Positions 33,979 through 42,471 of a stretch of DNA of 64,000 nt are shown in pieces. This DNA is from Pyxidicoccus xibeiensis (GTDB lineage Bacteria > Myxococcota > Myxococcia > Myxococcales > Myxococcaceae). Each line of letters opens with the position of its first letter. Within the stretch, counting starts at the first letter, position 1. Below the pieces are notes generated by a model that was not told the origin of the DNA, did no database searches, and was given only the letters and a program-made list of their open reading frames with translations. Where the stretch lies: positions 1 to 64,000 of the forward strand of contig NZ_JAJVKV010000016.1 of NCBI RefSeq assembly GCF_024198175.1, written 5' to 3'. A program made the translations under genes and the position numbers.

Positions 33979-35451
33979 TCAGAAAGGCTCGAGGTCCCGG
34001 GTCAGCTCGCTCACGAACGCGTCGATCCGGGGCTCGGCCTCGATAGCGAGGCCCGGGAAGCCCGCCCACTCAATGCAATGTCGGAGATAGTCCACGAAGT
34101 TCAGGTCGTACATATACCCCAGGACCATCGGGTCCGCCCCCGCGAAGGGCAGCTCGATGCCATACGTACTGCCGCTGATTCCCGCCTTCATCAACTCATC
34201 GCCCGAGAGGCAGACCCGGATGGGCTCGTCGTCGTCTGAATCGGCTTCATCGCGGGGGAGCCCCCACTCGTCGATGATGTCCGGCAGCTCTCCCGCGGCA
34301 GGCATCGCCAGGGGGTCCATGTGATTCATTGCGAGACCGGTGCCGAGGTCCGGGGCCTCGTCGCCGTGCTCGTCGTCCCAGATGAAATTGATTCCGCCCA
34401 CCACTTCCCAGAAGGCCTGGAGGCTGGGGGGCAGGGGGGCCTTCGTGAGGGTGACGAGGGTCGCGAGGAGCGCCGCGTCGCCCGCGGCGGGTGGCGTCCG
34501 AGGGGCACCCCCCGCCAGCCAGACCCTCCAGCCGCGCTCGGAGAGGCGAGCTGAAAGCACGTCCACGGCACGCGCCACACGCCGCATCGTCTCCCTCGCC
34601 ACGGCAAGTGCCTCCTCGCGGAAGTCGCCTGCGATGGCCTCGGGCTCCCTCAAGATGCGCCACACCTCCTCATGCTCGCCGCGCAGATAGCGGGCCAGCA
34701 GATCGCCTTCCGCGTGGGTGCGTGGGGGGGCGGAAGGCGGCTGGTAGGCCGAGTCCCCGAGCACGAGGTCCACCAGCTCGGGGTCGGCGTGTTCGAGGGC
34801 GCTGGTCGCCGTGTGCTTGAAGCGCGCGTCGCGTCGAAGCCGGTTGCAGAGCATCACCCAGCGACGGTCCTCCCTGAACCAGGCGGGGGCTCGCGGCTCG
34901 CTCCACTCCGGCTTCAGGTTGCCAGTCCCGTCGGGGCGGCGCGCGCTCGGCGAGAACGTCCTGAGGACGTACCCTGGGACGATGGCGCCTCCCGGTAGCC
35001 GGAGCGACTCCCGCTCGAAATACGGAGCGAAGCGCTCGTAGGCGGCCGAGGCATCGGCGTCGAAGATGGCCCATATGGCCAGGATGACGGACATCCGGTC
35101 GGCATCCTCGAGCCAGGCTTCGAGCGCGGCTCTTGCCTCGGGACCTCCGATGGCGCGGAGCGCCTCACCCGCCGCCGTGCGGACGAGAGGCAGCGCGCAG
35201 TGGGCCCACAGCTCCGCGAGCACCGGCACGGCGGGTTCGTAGCGCGCCTTCCCGAGCTCGCGGACGGCTCCGGCGAGGGCCTGGACATTCTTGACGCGAG
35301 CGAGCGCGAGCCGCTCCGGCTCATGTGCCGCCTGTCGGACCTCCTCGGGAAGCAGGGCCCACTGCGTGCGTGTGTAGTGGGCCCGCTTCGGGAATCCGGG
35401 CGTGAACAGCTCGGAGCTCCGCAGCTCGTTGAGGAGGGTCTCGGGTCCCAT
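33979..35451 (-). CDS. HEAT-repeat protein with C-terminal SMI1/KNR4 domain
   Basis: The protein has 490 residues; AAGGGGA lies before the start. The N-terminal half is HEAT-like helices (A-V-P-V-L-A-E-L-W-A-H, L-R-A-I-G-G-P-E-A-R-A-A-L-E-A-W-L). From about residue 345 a SUKH domain follows: L-P-P-S-L-Q-A-F-W-E-V-V-G-G-I-N-F, then acidic loops and Y-D-L-N-F-V-D-Y-L-R. No signal peptide. SUKH domains usually act in toxin immunity, and HEAT arrays are binding scaffolds. Twelve bases separate its start from the stop of the upstream permease gene, so co-transcription with it is possible. Confidence 0.65.
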   Translation of the reverse strand: MGPETLLNELRSSELFTPGFPKRAHYTRTQWALLPEEVRQAAHEPERLALARVKNVQALAGAVRELGKARYEPAVPVLAELWAHCALPLVRTAAGEALRAIGGPEARAALEAWLEDADRMSVILAIWAIFDADASAAYERFAPYFERESLRLPGGAIVPGYVLRTFSPSARRPDGTGNLKPEWSEPRAPAWFREDRRWVMLCNRLRRDARFKHTATSALEHADPELVDLVLGDSAYQPPSAPPRTHAEGDLLARYLRGEHEEVWRILREPEAIAGDFREEALAVARETMRRVARAVDVLSARLSERGWRVWLAGGAPRTPPAAGDAALLATLVTLTKAPLPPSLQAFWEVVGGINFIWDDEHGDEAPDLGTGLAMNHMDPLAMPAAGELPDIIDEWGLPRDEADSDDDEPIRVCLSGDELMKAGISGSTYGIELPFAGADPMVLGYMYDLNFVDYLRHCIEWAGFPGLAIEAEPRIDAFVSELTRDLEPF

Positions 35452-35463
35452 CGCGTCCCCTTT

Positions 35464-37305
35464 TCAAGGGCCAGTATAGCGGGCATTCCGGCTGGGCTGA
35501 CCGAGGGGCACGGCGGCCGGGTGTGCGTCCATGGGCCACACCCACGGAACGAGCACCACGAGCGTGGCGAGCATCAGCGCGGTGAGCGGCCCTCCGAGCC
35601 GGAGGAAGTCGCTGAAGCGGTAGCGCCCGGGCCCGAAGACGAGCATGCAGCTCGGCTCCAGGGGCGTGAGGAACGAGCACGAAGCGGCGAGCGCAATCCC
35701 CATGGCGAAGCTGCGAGGGTCCACGCCCAGCCCCGCCGCCGCGCTGATTCCCACCGGCAGCACGACGAGCGCCGCGGCCTGGTTGCTCATCGGGATGGAG
35801 AGGACCACCGTCAGCAGCATCAGGCACAGCAGCACCAGTCGAGGGCCGCCCACCTCCGCGAGCCCCGAGGCGAAGCCGCCGAGCAGCTGCCCCGCCCCGC
35901 TCTTCTCCATCGCGAGCCCGAGCGCCATCATCGACCCGATGAGCAGCACCACCCGCCAGTCGATGCGGAACACGAGCTTCGCGTCCAGACACCCCGTCAG
36001 CACCATGAGCAGCACGCCGGCCACTCCCGCGAGTGACAGGGAGACCACGCCCGTCGACCCCACCACGAGCGCCGTGACGAAGATGAGGCTGGCGAGCAGC
36101 GCCCGCGAGCGACGCGGAAGCGGCAGGAAGTCCAGGTCCGGCATCAGCAGCAGCGAGGGCTCGTCCATCAGCGCGTGAAGGCGCTCGCGCGGGCCGCAGA
36201 GCAGCAGCGCGTCTCCCGGCTCCAGCCGCACGCTCCGCAGGGAGCCCAGCTCCCGCGACTGCAGGGGCCGCTGGATGGACGGGTGGCGGTGGAGCGCCAG
36301 CAGCCGGACGCCGAGGCGCCGCGAGAAGCCCACGTCGCCCACCCGGACTCCCGAGACGCCGCTCGTCGGCTGCACGATGGCCTCGGCGAGCACGGACTCC
36401 GTCCCGCGCCGCGCCGTCGGCGACTCCAGGTCGTGCGCCGTCACCAGGCCGCGCAGCTGGCCCGGACGCAGGATGTCCCGGCGCCGCCCGCCGAGCAGCA
36501 GCCGGTCACCCGCCGCGAGGCGGACGTCCGGCCCCGGAGCCCCGCGGGCCCCCGCTCGCGTGAGCGACACCACCTCGAGCCCCACGCGGCGCTCCAGCCA
36601 CACCAGCCCCTTGCCGATGAGCCGGGAGCCCTCGGGGACCAGCACCTCGGTGACGAAGTGGCGGCCGCGCGCGCCTTCCGTCTCCGCGCCCGTGCGAGCG
36701 GGAAGGACCCGGGGCGCCAGGAGGACGACCAGCGCGATGCCCAGGAGCGCAATGGGCACCCCGGCGGGGGTCAGCTCGACGAGACCGATGGGCCCGAGGC
36801 CCAGGTCGTCGAGACGCGCGGAGACCACCAGGTTGGTGGAGGTGCCGTAGAGGAAGCCCATCCCGCCCAGCATGGAGGCGAAGGCGAGCGGCATGAGGAC
36901 CCAGCTGCGGCGCAGCCTCGCGGCCTTCGCCGCGCGCAGGACGACCGGGAGGAAGGCCGCCGTCGTGACGGTGTTGGAGACCACCGAGGAGAAGGCCGCG
37001 ACCAGGAGCATCACCCCCAGCAGGAAGCCCCGGGGCCCCAGCCGGCCCAGGTGGGACAGCCAGCTGCCGGCCCGGTGCATCACTCCCGCGGAGGCCAGCC
37101 CCTCGGTCATCGCCAGCAGCGCGAAGATGAAGATGACCGTCTCGTTGGAGAACCCGGCGAAGGCCTCGGCGGGGGTCAGCACGCCTGTGACTCCCAGCAG
37201 GCAGACCACGGCCAGCGAGGTGACCTCGAGCGGAATCCGCTCCAGGGAGAAGAGGACGATGGTCGCCAGCACGATGGCCAGCACGAGCGAGATATCGGTC
37301 AGCAT
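35464..37305 (-). CDS. SLC13/DASS-type permease with central TrkA-C (RCK_C) domains
   Basis: The protein has 613 residues. AGGAG lies seven bases before the start. Hydrophobic spans occupy residues 1-205 and 390-600. The central soluble part (about 210-385) contains two RCK_C-like domains (E-V-L-V-P-E-G-S-R-L-I-G-K, then A-G-D-R-L-L-L-G-G). The signature S-N-T-V-T-T-A-A-F in the first half and S-N-Q-A-A-A-L-V-V-L-P in the second are the paired SNT-type ion/substrate sites of the DASS/ArsB superfamily. It probably imports a dicarboxylate, sulfate or other anion with Na+ or H+. It is 45 bases downstream of the HAD-ATPase pseudoenzyme gene, apparently in one operon. Confidence 0.85.
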   Translation of the reverse strand: MLTDISLVLAIVLATIVLFSLERIPLEVTSLAVVCLLGVTGVLTPAEAFAGFSNETVIFIFALLAMTEGLASAGVMHRAGSWLSHLGRLGPRGFLLGVMLLVAAFSSVVSNTVTTAAFLPVVLRAAKAARLRRSWVLMPLAFASMLGGMGFLYGTSTNLVVSARLDDLGLGPIGLVELTPAGVPIALLGIALVVLLAPRVLPARTGAETEGARGRHFVTEVLVPEGSRLIGKGLVWLERRVGLEVVSLTRAGARGAPGPDVRLAAGDRLLLGGRRRDILRPGQLRGLVTAHDLESPTARRGTESVLAEAIVQPTSGVSGVRVGDVGFSRRLGVRLLALHRHPSIQRPLQSRELGSLRSVRLEPGDALLLCGPRERLHALMDEPSLLLMPDLDFLPLPRRSRALLASLIFVTALVVGSTGVVSLSLAGVAGVLLMVLTGCLDAKLVFRIDWRVVLLIGSMMALGLAMEKSGAGQLLGGFASGLAEVGGPRLVLLCLMLLTVVLSIPMSNQAAALVVLPVGISAAAGLGVDPRSFAMGIALAASCSFLTPLEPSCMLVFGPGRYRFSDFLRLGGPLTALMLATLVVLVPWVWPMDAHPAAVPLGQPSRNARYTGP

Positions 37306-37350
37306 GTGACGCTCCTGGGGGAATGCTCGGGCGCGCCAGCCGCCCCCCGC

Positions 37351-39057
37351 TCAGGCCGCCAGTGCGTAGTGATGGGCGATGGCGCCGCAAACCTCGAGGC
37401 GACTCACCGCCGCGGGCAGCTCGTAGCGGCGCTCGATGGCTGCGACCTTCTGGGCAAGCGCGTCCTCGTGCAGGGCGTCCCGGAGCCAGCGTGAGAAGTC
37501 TCCGTGCCAGAGGTGGAAGAGCCAGGTGTCGTCGTCCACCTGCACGGCCCGCTGGCAGAAGGCGCGCAGGTTGTGCACTCGGACCTCGGGCCGTCCTCCG
37601 ACGCCCCGGAAGATGAAGCCGCGGTCCCCCAGGTCGCCCTCCACCTGCTCGGGGGCCCGGCGCAGGCGCTCGGCTCGCCGTGGCGGCGCCCTCAGCCGCA
37701 GCGGCCAGCGCCCCTCGGCGACGAACCAGGCGAGCACCGCATGCTCCGCTCCCGCGTGCAGGGGCGGATGCAGCGCCGTCTCGTCGAGCGCCCTGGCGAG
37801 CTGCTGGATGGCCCGGCCCGGCGCCGGCCCCACCCCCACCGCGACGTCCATCTGCCGGAGGATGGGACGCGCCACCGCCTCCGGGTCATCGACTCGCAGG
37901 AGCGTCTCCCGCAGCTTCGGCGCGTCGCGATGCGCGGCCTCCGCGCCGGCGGGCCACAGGCGCTCCGCGCCGTTGACGATGAGCCAGTGGGGGCGTCCCG
38001 TCCGCAGCCGCATTCCCTCGAGCGCCTGGAGCAGCTCGCGGAAGAAGCCGGGCTGCGCTTCAGGCGGCACCGCGGCGAGGCTCACCACGGGCTTCACGGA
38101 CGGCGCCGTCAGGGCGGCCATCACCTGCTGCACGCGGGGCGCCTGCAGCCGGCCGCCCAGCTTCACCAGGTCGTCGCGCAGCTCGAAGTCTCCGATGCAG
38201 TCGATGACGCAGGGCTGGTACCGCCGCTGGACCAGGCGCGCGAGGAAGCCCCGCACGTAGCTGGCACCCTCGCCGCCGCGCGGACCGACGACGAGGAGGT
38301 TCTGGCCGTACGCGGGGATGCCCACGCGCTCGCCCGCCGGGTCGTACCCGAGCGTCAGCACCTCTCGCGGCGTCCACGCCTCCGTGGCCTGAAGGTCGTG
38401 CTGGACCAGCTCCTCGACGAGCTCGACCACCGCCGCGCCCGCCGAGCCTCGCGTCGTGAAGGCTGCCTGTTCCTTGAGCGCCGGCAGGGCATTGGCGACC
38501 GCCACCGCGCACTCGCTCACGCCGAGCAGCGAGTGGTCGTTGGCGCCAGCACCGAGGCTGACGACCTCATGCACGGACATCCCGAGCGACAGCAGGGCCT
38601 CGCGCAGTCCCTCGCCCTTGTTGATGCCCGGCGGCACGGCCAGGACACGCTCTCCGGCGAAGATGACCTGTAGCTCGAGGCCCAGCTCGCCGATGGCCTC
38701 GACGAACGTGCTGGCCCGGGCGCGCGGGGCGTAGACCACCGCCTGGCCGCGCACGAGCGGAGTGACACCGCGCTGGAGCATCGCGCTGACGAAGGCCTCG
38801 GGAACCGGGCGGCAGAGGGCCGTGCTCTCGCGGCGCGAGGGCCAATAGAGGAGCGCACCGTTCTCCGCGACGATGCAGTCGAAGGGCTCCAGGGACGAGA
38901 AGACCGGGGAGAGCTCCGCGAGCCGCTGCGAGGTGACCAGGATGATGCGGCGCCCGGTGCGGCGCAGCCGGGTGAGCGCGGCCAGCGCGGACGCCTCGGC
39001 ACGTCCGCCGGTCGCGAGGGTTCCATCCAGATTCATGGCAAGGGCGAGGTAGCGCAT
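37351..39057 (-). CDS. HAD-like/P-loop ATPase fusion that has lost its catalytic residues
   Basis: The protein has 568 residues from the ATG at 39057. Residues 1-215 follow the Cof/HAD-IIB fold (V-T-S-Q-R, V-A-E-N-G-A-L-L, Lys147, V-A-N-A-L-P-A-L-K). However, motif I is A-M-N-L-D-G-T with Asn9 in place of the nucleophilic Asp, and motif IV is G-A-G-A-N-D with Ala170 in place of the metal-binding Asp. Residues 230-420 follow a DUF87/FtsK-like ATPase (V-V-G-P-R-G-G-E-G-A-S), where Ala265 replaces the Walker A lysine; Walker B Asp286 remains. The C-terminal 150 residues are unrecognised. Active HAD-ATPase fusions of this layout exist in other bacteria, so this is a pseudoenzyme paralogue, perhaps a regulator of the adjacent permease. 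Confidence 0.7.
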   Translation of the reverse strand: MRYLALAMNLDGTLATGGRAEASALAALTRLRRTGRRIILVTSQRLAELSPVFSSLEPFDCIVAENGALLYWPSRRESTALCRPVPEAFVSAMLQRGVTPLVRGQAVVYAPRARASTFVEAIGELGLELQVIFAGERVLAVPPGINKGEGLREALLSLGMSVHEVVSLGAGANDHSLLGVSECAVAVANALPALKEQAAFTTRGSAGAAVVELVEELVQHDLQATEAWTPREVLTLGYDPAGERVGIPAYGQNLLVVGPRGGEGASYVRGFLARLVQRRYQPCVIDCIGDFELRDDLVKLGGRLQAPRVQQVMAALTAPSVKPVVSLAAVPPEAQPGFFRELLQALEGMRLRTGRPHWLIVNGAERLWPAGAEAAHRDAPKLRETLLRVDDPEAVARPILRQMDVAVGVGPAPGRAIQQLARALDETALHPPLHAGAEHAVLAWFVAEGRWPLRLRAPPRRAERLRRAPEQVEGDLGDRGFIFRGVGGRPEVRVHNLRAFCQRAVQVDDDTWLFHLWHGDFSRWLRDALHEDALAQKVAAIERRYELPAAVSRLEVCGAIAHHYALAA

Positions 39058-39391
39058 GGCGGCCTTGGGCAAGAGGAAGGGGGAAGCCCGAATCGGAGCG
39101 GGGCCGTTCGCACGGCGCGACGCTCCGCGCGCTCCAATGCGGAGGCGCTTCGCGGCGCATTGCTCCACTCAGCGAGCGCGAGACACCTCTACGAGCGAGG
39201 TGGCTCAGCGAGCGGAAGCCAGGCTGCAGCCCTGTGGCGGACGCACGACCGAAGGCGCGGCCCTGCCCGGCGGGTGGGGTGCATCCCCTGGGCTGGCAGC
39301 GACGACGTGCGCATCTCGACCTTCCTTCCTCCTGGGCAACCGCCCCTGCGCGACGCTTCTTCCCCCTGCGCCGCGCTGGAGCCGCGGGAGA
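39058..39391. other. Intergenic region, nothing recognised
   Basis: These 334 bases lie upstream of the HAD-like gene and after the SDR operon. No reading frame on either strand has recognisable content, and I see no clear terminator or promoter motif. Confidence 0.5.
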
Positions 39392-40168
39392 TCAGAACGA
39401 AGGCAGGTCGTTGGCGAGGTGGGATGACAATCCCCCGTCGATGACCAGCGTCGTGCCATTGAGGTAGCCACCGAAGGGCCCTGCGACGAAGGCCACCAGG
39501 CGGGCCACCTCGTCGGGAGTGGCGAACCTCCCGGCGGGAATCCTCCGCAACAGCTCCTTGCGAAACGCGGGGTCCGCCTTCGCCAGCATCTCCGTGTCGA
39601 TATAGCCGGGACAGATGGCGTTGCAGGTGATGCCATGGGCGCCCCACTCGGCGGCGATGGACTTGGAATAGCCGACCAGGGCGTGCTTGGTGGCCGCGTA
39701 GGTGGAGGAGAGCGCCCCGCCGAACAACCCGAGCGAGGAGGAGATGTTGATGACCCTCCCGAACCCGGCGGCCTTCATGCGGGGCAGGGCCCACCGGCAG
39801 AGGTGGTAGACGGCATCCACGTTCACGCTGAACAAGGCATCCCACTCGGCCCTGGAGACCTCGTCCACGCGATGGAAGGGCCCGCCGAAGCCGGCGTTGT
39901 TCACGATGACGCCGGGGACGCCCACGGTGGCCTCCATGCGGGCGAGCGTCGCGTTCACCGCGGCCTCGTCCGCGAGGTCACACACGAACGACCACGTCCG
40001 GGCACCGGAGTCGAGCAGCTTGCGCTCCTGCCGGGCCAGGGCCTCCGCGTCACGCGCCAGCAGGACCACCCGGAACCCGCTCTCCGCGAGGACGTCGGCG
40101 ATGGCCGCGCCAATCCCCCGGCTGGCTCCGGTGACGAGCGCCAGGTTCGCACCCGAGGGCCGCTCCAT
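39392..40168 (-). CDS. Short-chain dehydrogenase, last gene of the GTP-derived pathway operon
   Basis: The protein has 258 residues: T-G-A-S-R-G-I-G (13-20), N-N-A-G (about 89), catalytic Ser in I-S-S-S-L-G (about 141), Y-A-A-T-K (about 154-158), and the C-terminal G-x-T-L-V-I-D-G-G. It is similar to 3-ketoacyl-ACP-reductase-like SDRs. Its ATG overlaps the TGA of the previous gene (TGATG at 40166-40170), so the two SDRs are translationally coupled. Together with the upstream Coq4-, creatininase- and cyclohydrolase-like genes it probably supplies a redox step. Substrate unknown. Confidence 0.85.
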   Translation of the reverse strand: MERPSGANLALVTGASRGIGAAIADVLAESGFRVVLLARDAEALARQERKLLDSGARTWSFVCDLADEAAVNATLARMEATVGVPGVIVNNAGFGGPFHRVDEVSRAEWDALFSVNVDAVYHLCRWALPRMKAAGFGRVINISSSLGLFGGALSSTYAATKHALVGYSKSIAAEWGAHGITCNAICPGYIDTEMLAKADPAFRKELLRRIPAGRFATPDEVARLVAFVAGPFGGYLNGTTLVIDGGLSSHLANDLPSF

Positions 40169-40845
40169 CAGAGGACTCCCTTCGAAGGAACGAAGCGGAG
40201 CTCATCGACGCGGATGTGCAGCGGCTTGCGGGCAATCTCCCAGATGCACTCGGCCACGTCGTCCACGGACAGCATGTCGGCGGGGCTGAACTCCGAGCGC
40301 GACTTCCAGAAGGCCGTGTACACGGCCCCCAGCGACAGGAGCGTGGCCCGGATGGCGTGGGCCTTCCCCTCCTCGTTCAACACGCCCGTGAGACCGCGGA
40401 CACCATGCTTGGAGGCGGCATAGGAGCCATTCATGGGCAGGGTGAGGTGGTCGCTCACGGAGCCGATGTGGATGATTCTCCCGCCGCCGTGCGCCTTCAT
40501 CTGCCTGAACGCCTCTCGCGCGCACAGGAAGGTCCCGGTCAGGTTCACGTCGAGCGTCCTTCGCCAGTCCTGGAGCGAGGTCTCCTCGATGGGGGTGAAG
40601 CTTCCGAAGCCCGAACAGTTGACCAGCAGCGAGAGAGGGCCTGACGCCGCTGCCCTGTCGAACAGCGACTTCACGGAGACCTCGTCCGTGACGTCCACGC
40701 GCATCGACTCGGACGACTCCTGCGTCACATCCTCCGAGGCACAGACGACGTGCAGCCCCTCCGCCCGCAGCCTGCTCGTGACGGCCCTGCCGATGTTGCC
40801 CGTCCCACCGACGACGATTGCATTGCGCATGCGCATGACGCTCAT
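40168..40845 (-). CDS. Short-chain dehydrogenase, fourth gene of the operon
   Basis: The protein has 225 residues; three closely spaced Met codons at 40845, 40836 and 40830 could each be the start. It has G-G-T-G-N-I-G for the dinucleotide, an altered N-C-S-G in place of N-N-A-G, a catalytic Ser in G-S-V-S-D, and Y-A-A-S-K. The ending lacks the usual D-G-G, so it is a divergent SDR. It starts 55 bases after the Coq4-like stop and overlaps the next SDR by one base. Confidence 0.8.
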   Translation of the reverse strand: MSVMRMRNAIVVGGTGNIGRAVTSRLRAEGLHVVCASEDVTQESSESMRVDVTDEVSVKSLFDRAAASGPLSLLVNCSGFGSFTPIEETSLQDWRRTLDVNLTGTFLCAREAFRQMKAHGGGRIIHIGSVSDHLTLPMNGSYAASKHGVRGLTGVLNEEGKAHAIRATLLSLGAVYTAFWKSRSEFSPADMLSVDDVAECIWEIARKPLHIRVDELRFVPSKGVL

Positions 40846-40900
40846 CTCGAAAGAGATACAGGCCGCTCCGCCCCGGCACCAGGAGCATTCGCGGCCGTGC

Positions 40901-41626
40901 TCACACCGCTCTCGCGGCCGTGAAGAAGGGGAGGGAGGTGAAGCCCGCGCAGGAGTTCTCGCCCTGGTGCCCCAGGAGGGAGGGTGTCCGCTCGGAGATG
41001 CCGAGCCGCCTCCGCAGGACATGGAGGGGCTGCTCCATCAGGGACTCGAAGCGCTCGCCCAGGAGGGACACCGCGGCGACACCCCGCTCGAAGTCCTGCG
41101 CCTGGAGGTGACTCGAGTAGATGTCGTGCAGGTGCTTGTACCGCTCCGTGACGATGTCCGGGTGCACTGCCGCCTCTGCCAGGAAGAGGGCGAGCGCCGC
41201 GGGCGCCAGTCCGAACACGAACGACTGGACGGCGACCTCGTCCGCGTCCGACGTCTCGTAGGACCCCAGCACGTGGAAGACGTCGTGGCACTTGTTGAGT
41301 CGATGGACCGCGTACTGGGTGGGCGTCGCGTCCGGGCCGAGCCGGGACTGGATGGGGAAGAAGTCGGGGGACAGCCGGTAGTGCGCCATGTAGCGCGCGT
41401 AGCAACTCCCGAGAGAGCCTTCAGGCAGCGCGGTGAGGTCCCCCGGCTCCGGGAGGGCCGGGTCCCAGCGCTCGGCGTGGAGCCGCCGGAACCCCGGCAC
41501 CGAGAGCAGGGCGGCATCGCTGGCCGCGAGGACCTCGGCCCGCGAGAGGACAGGGATGGTCTCTCCCAGCGTTGCGCGCCGGCTCACCAGGTCGCGGGCA
41601 AGCTGATTGAGGGATGGCGTCGTCAT
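40901..41626 (-). CDS. Coq4-family protein
   Basis: The protein has 241 residues. The start at 41626 follows GGAGG by five bases. The Coq4 metal motif is complete: H114-D115-x-x-H118 and, after eleven residues, E130, in L-N-K-C-H-D-V-F-H-V-L-G-S-Y, followed by V-A-V-Q-S-F-V-F-G-L. Coq4 acts in ubiquinone synthesis; recent work assigns it oxidative C1 decarboxylation and hydroxylation of the ring. Here there are no other ubiquinone genes. Instead it sits between a creatininase-family gene and two SDRs, so it has probably been recruited to modify a different ring or carboxylated intermediate. Confidence 0.8.
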   Translation of the reverse strand: MTTPSLNQLARDLVSRRATLGETIPVLSRAEVLAASDAALLSVPGFRRLHAERWDPALPEPGDLTALPEGSLGSCYARYMAHYRLSPDFFPIQSRLGPDATPTQYAVHRLNKCHDVFHVLGSYETSDADEVAVQSFVFGLAPAALALFLAEAAVHPDIVTERYKHLHDIYSSHLQAQDFERGVAAVSLLGERFESLMEQPLHVLRRRLGISERTPSLLGHQGENSCAGFTSLPFFTAARAV

Positions 41627-41646
41627 CGCGGCCTCCAAGGCTCACT

Positions 41647-42459
41647 CTACGATTCCCCGGGGGAGGCCTTCAGCCCCCCGCTCGGGTTCTGTCCAGTCGC
41701 CGCGTGGTACGCATCGACGAGCACACGGACCCAGGCCTCCAGGTAGTGCTCCGCGCGCTCCGGAGCCGACGGCCGGGGGTCTCCCACGGTGCCGTTCGGG
41801 GCGTTGTCGCGGAGGCTCGGATAGAAGAGCGAGCCGGACCGGGGCTTCGGCCCCATGAAGCCCGGCTCCAGCCGGTCCAGGCGCACGGCGTCCGGCCGCA
41901 GGCCGCGAATGATGGAGGTCTCGAACTCGCCGGCATGGTGCCCCGAGCACTCCGGGCCCACCCCGTGCGCCCCGCTCGCCTCCAGGAGGACGCGCGTGAG
42001 CCGGGCGGACTCCGTGAAGACGATGAGCTCCATGGGCGCACTCGCGGCGCGCAGCGCGTCGAGGCACTCCGCCAGGGGGCCGTAGTTGCCTCCGTGGCCC
42101 GTGAACAGGAACACCCGCTCGAACCCATGTCGCCTGCAGCAGGCGAGCACGTCCAGCAGGACCGCGCGCAACGTGGCGGTGCTCAAGCTGAGCGTGCCCG
42201 GAAAGGCCAGGTGCTCCGCCGAGCAGCCCAGGGGCAGGGCCGGGCAGGCGATTGCCTCGGGGACCCGGGCGCAGAAGCGCTCCGCGAGCGCGTCGGCAAT
42301 CCAGGTATCGGTCGCGAACGGCAGGTGCGCGCCATGCTGCTCCATGGCGCCGAGTGGAAGGACGGCGGTCCGCACACCCCGCGCGAGGAGCCGCTCCAGC
42401 TCGGGCCAGGTGAGCCGCTCCAGGCGCCGTTCGTCAGGTGTCTTCATCGGTTCGGACAT
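41647..42459 (-). CDS. Creatininase-family amidohydrolase, candidate FAPy deformylase
   Basis: The protein has 270 residues, about the family's normal length. Metal-site motifs are present: P-L-G-A-M-E40-Q-H42-G-A-H-L-P with D51 (T-D-T), G-H122-G-G-N, and H-H-A-G-E-F-E-T-S (about 174-182). The family includes creatininase, MftE of mycofactocin synthesis, and archaeal ArfB, which removes the formyl group from FAPy in flavin/F420 synthesis. Its upstream neighbour, 12 bases away, is a GTP cyclohydrolase II with the substitution expected to release FAPy. I therefore infer an ArfB-like role; MftE-like peptide cleavage is excluded by context only (no mftA/B/C). Confidence 0.8.
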   Translation of the reverse strand: MSEPMKTPDERRLERLTWPELERLLARGVRTAVLPLGAMEQHGAHLPFATDTWIADALAERFCARVPEAIACPALPLGCSAEHLAFPGTLSLSTATLRAVLLDVLACCRRHGFERVFLFTGHGGNYGPLAECLDALRAASAPMELIVFTESARLTRVLLEASGAHGVGPECSGHHAGEFETSIIRGLRPDAVRLDRLEPGFMGPKPRSGSLFYPSLRDNAPNGTVGDPRPSAPERAEHYLEAWVRVLVDAYHAATGQNPSGGLKASPGES

Positions 42460-42471
42460 CGGGGCGCTCTC

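Noticed and set aside
41647..42459. Mycofactocin system (MftE) for the creatininase-family gene
   Set aside because: No mycofactocin precursor or radical-SAM gene lies nearby; neighbours point to pyrimidine chemistry instead.
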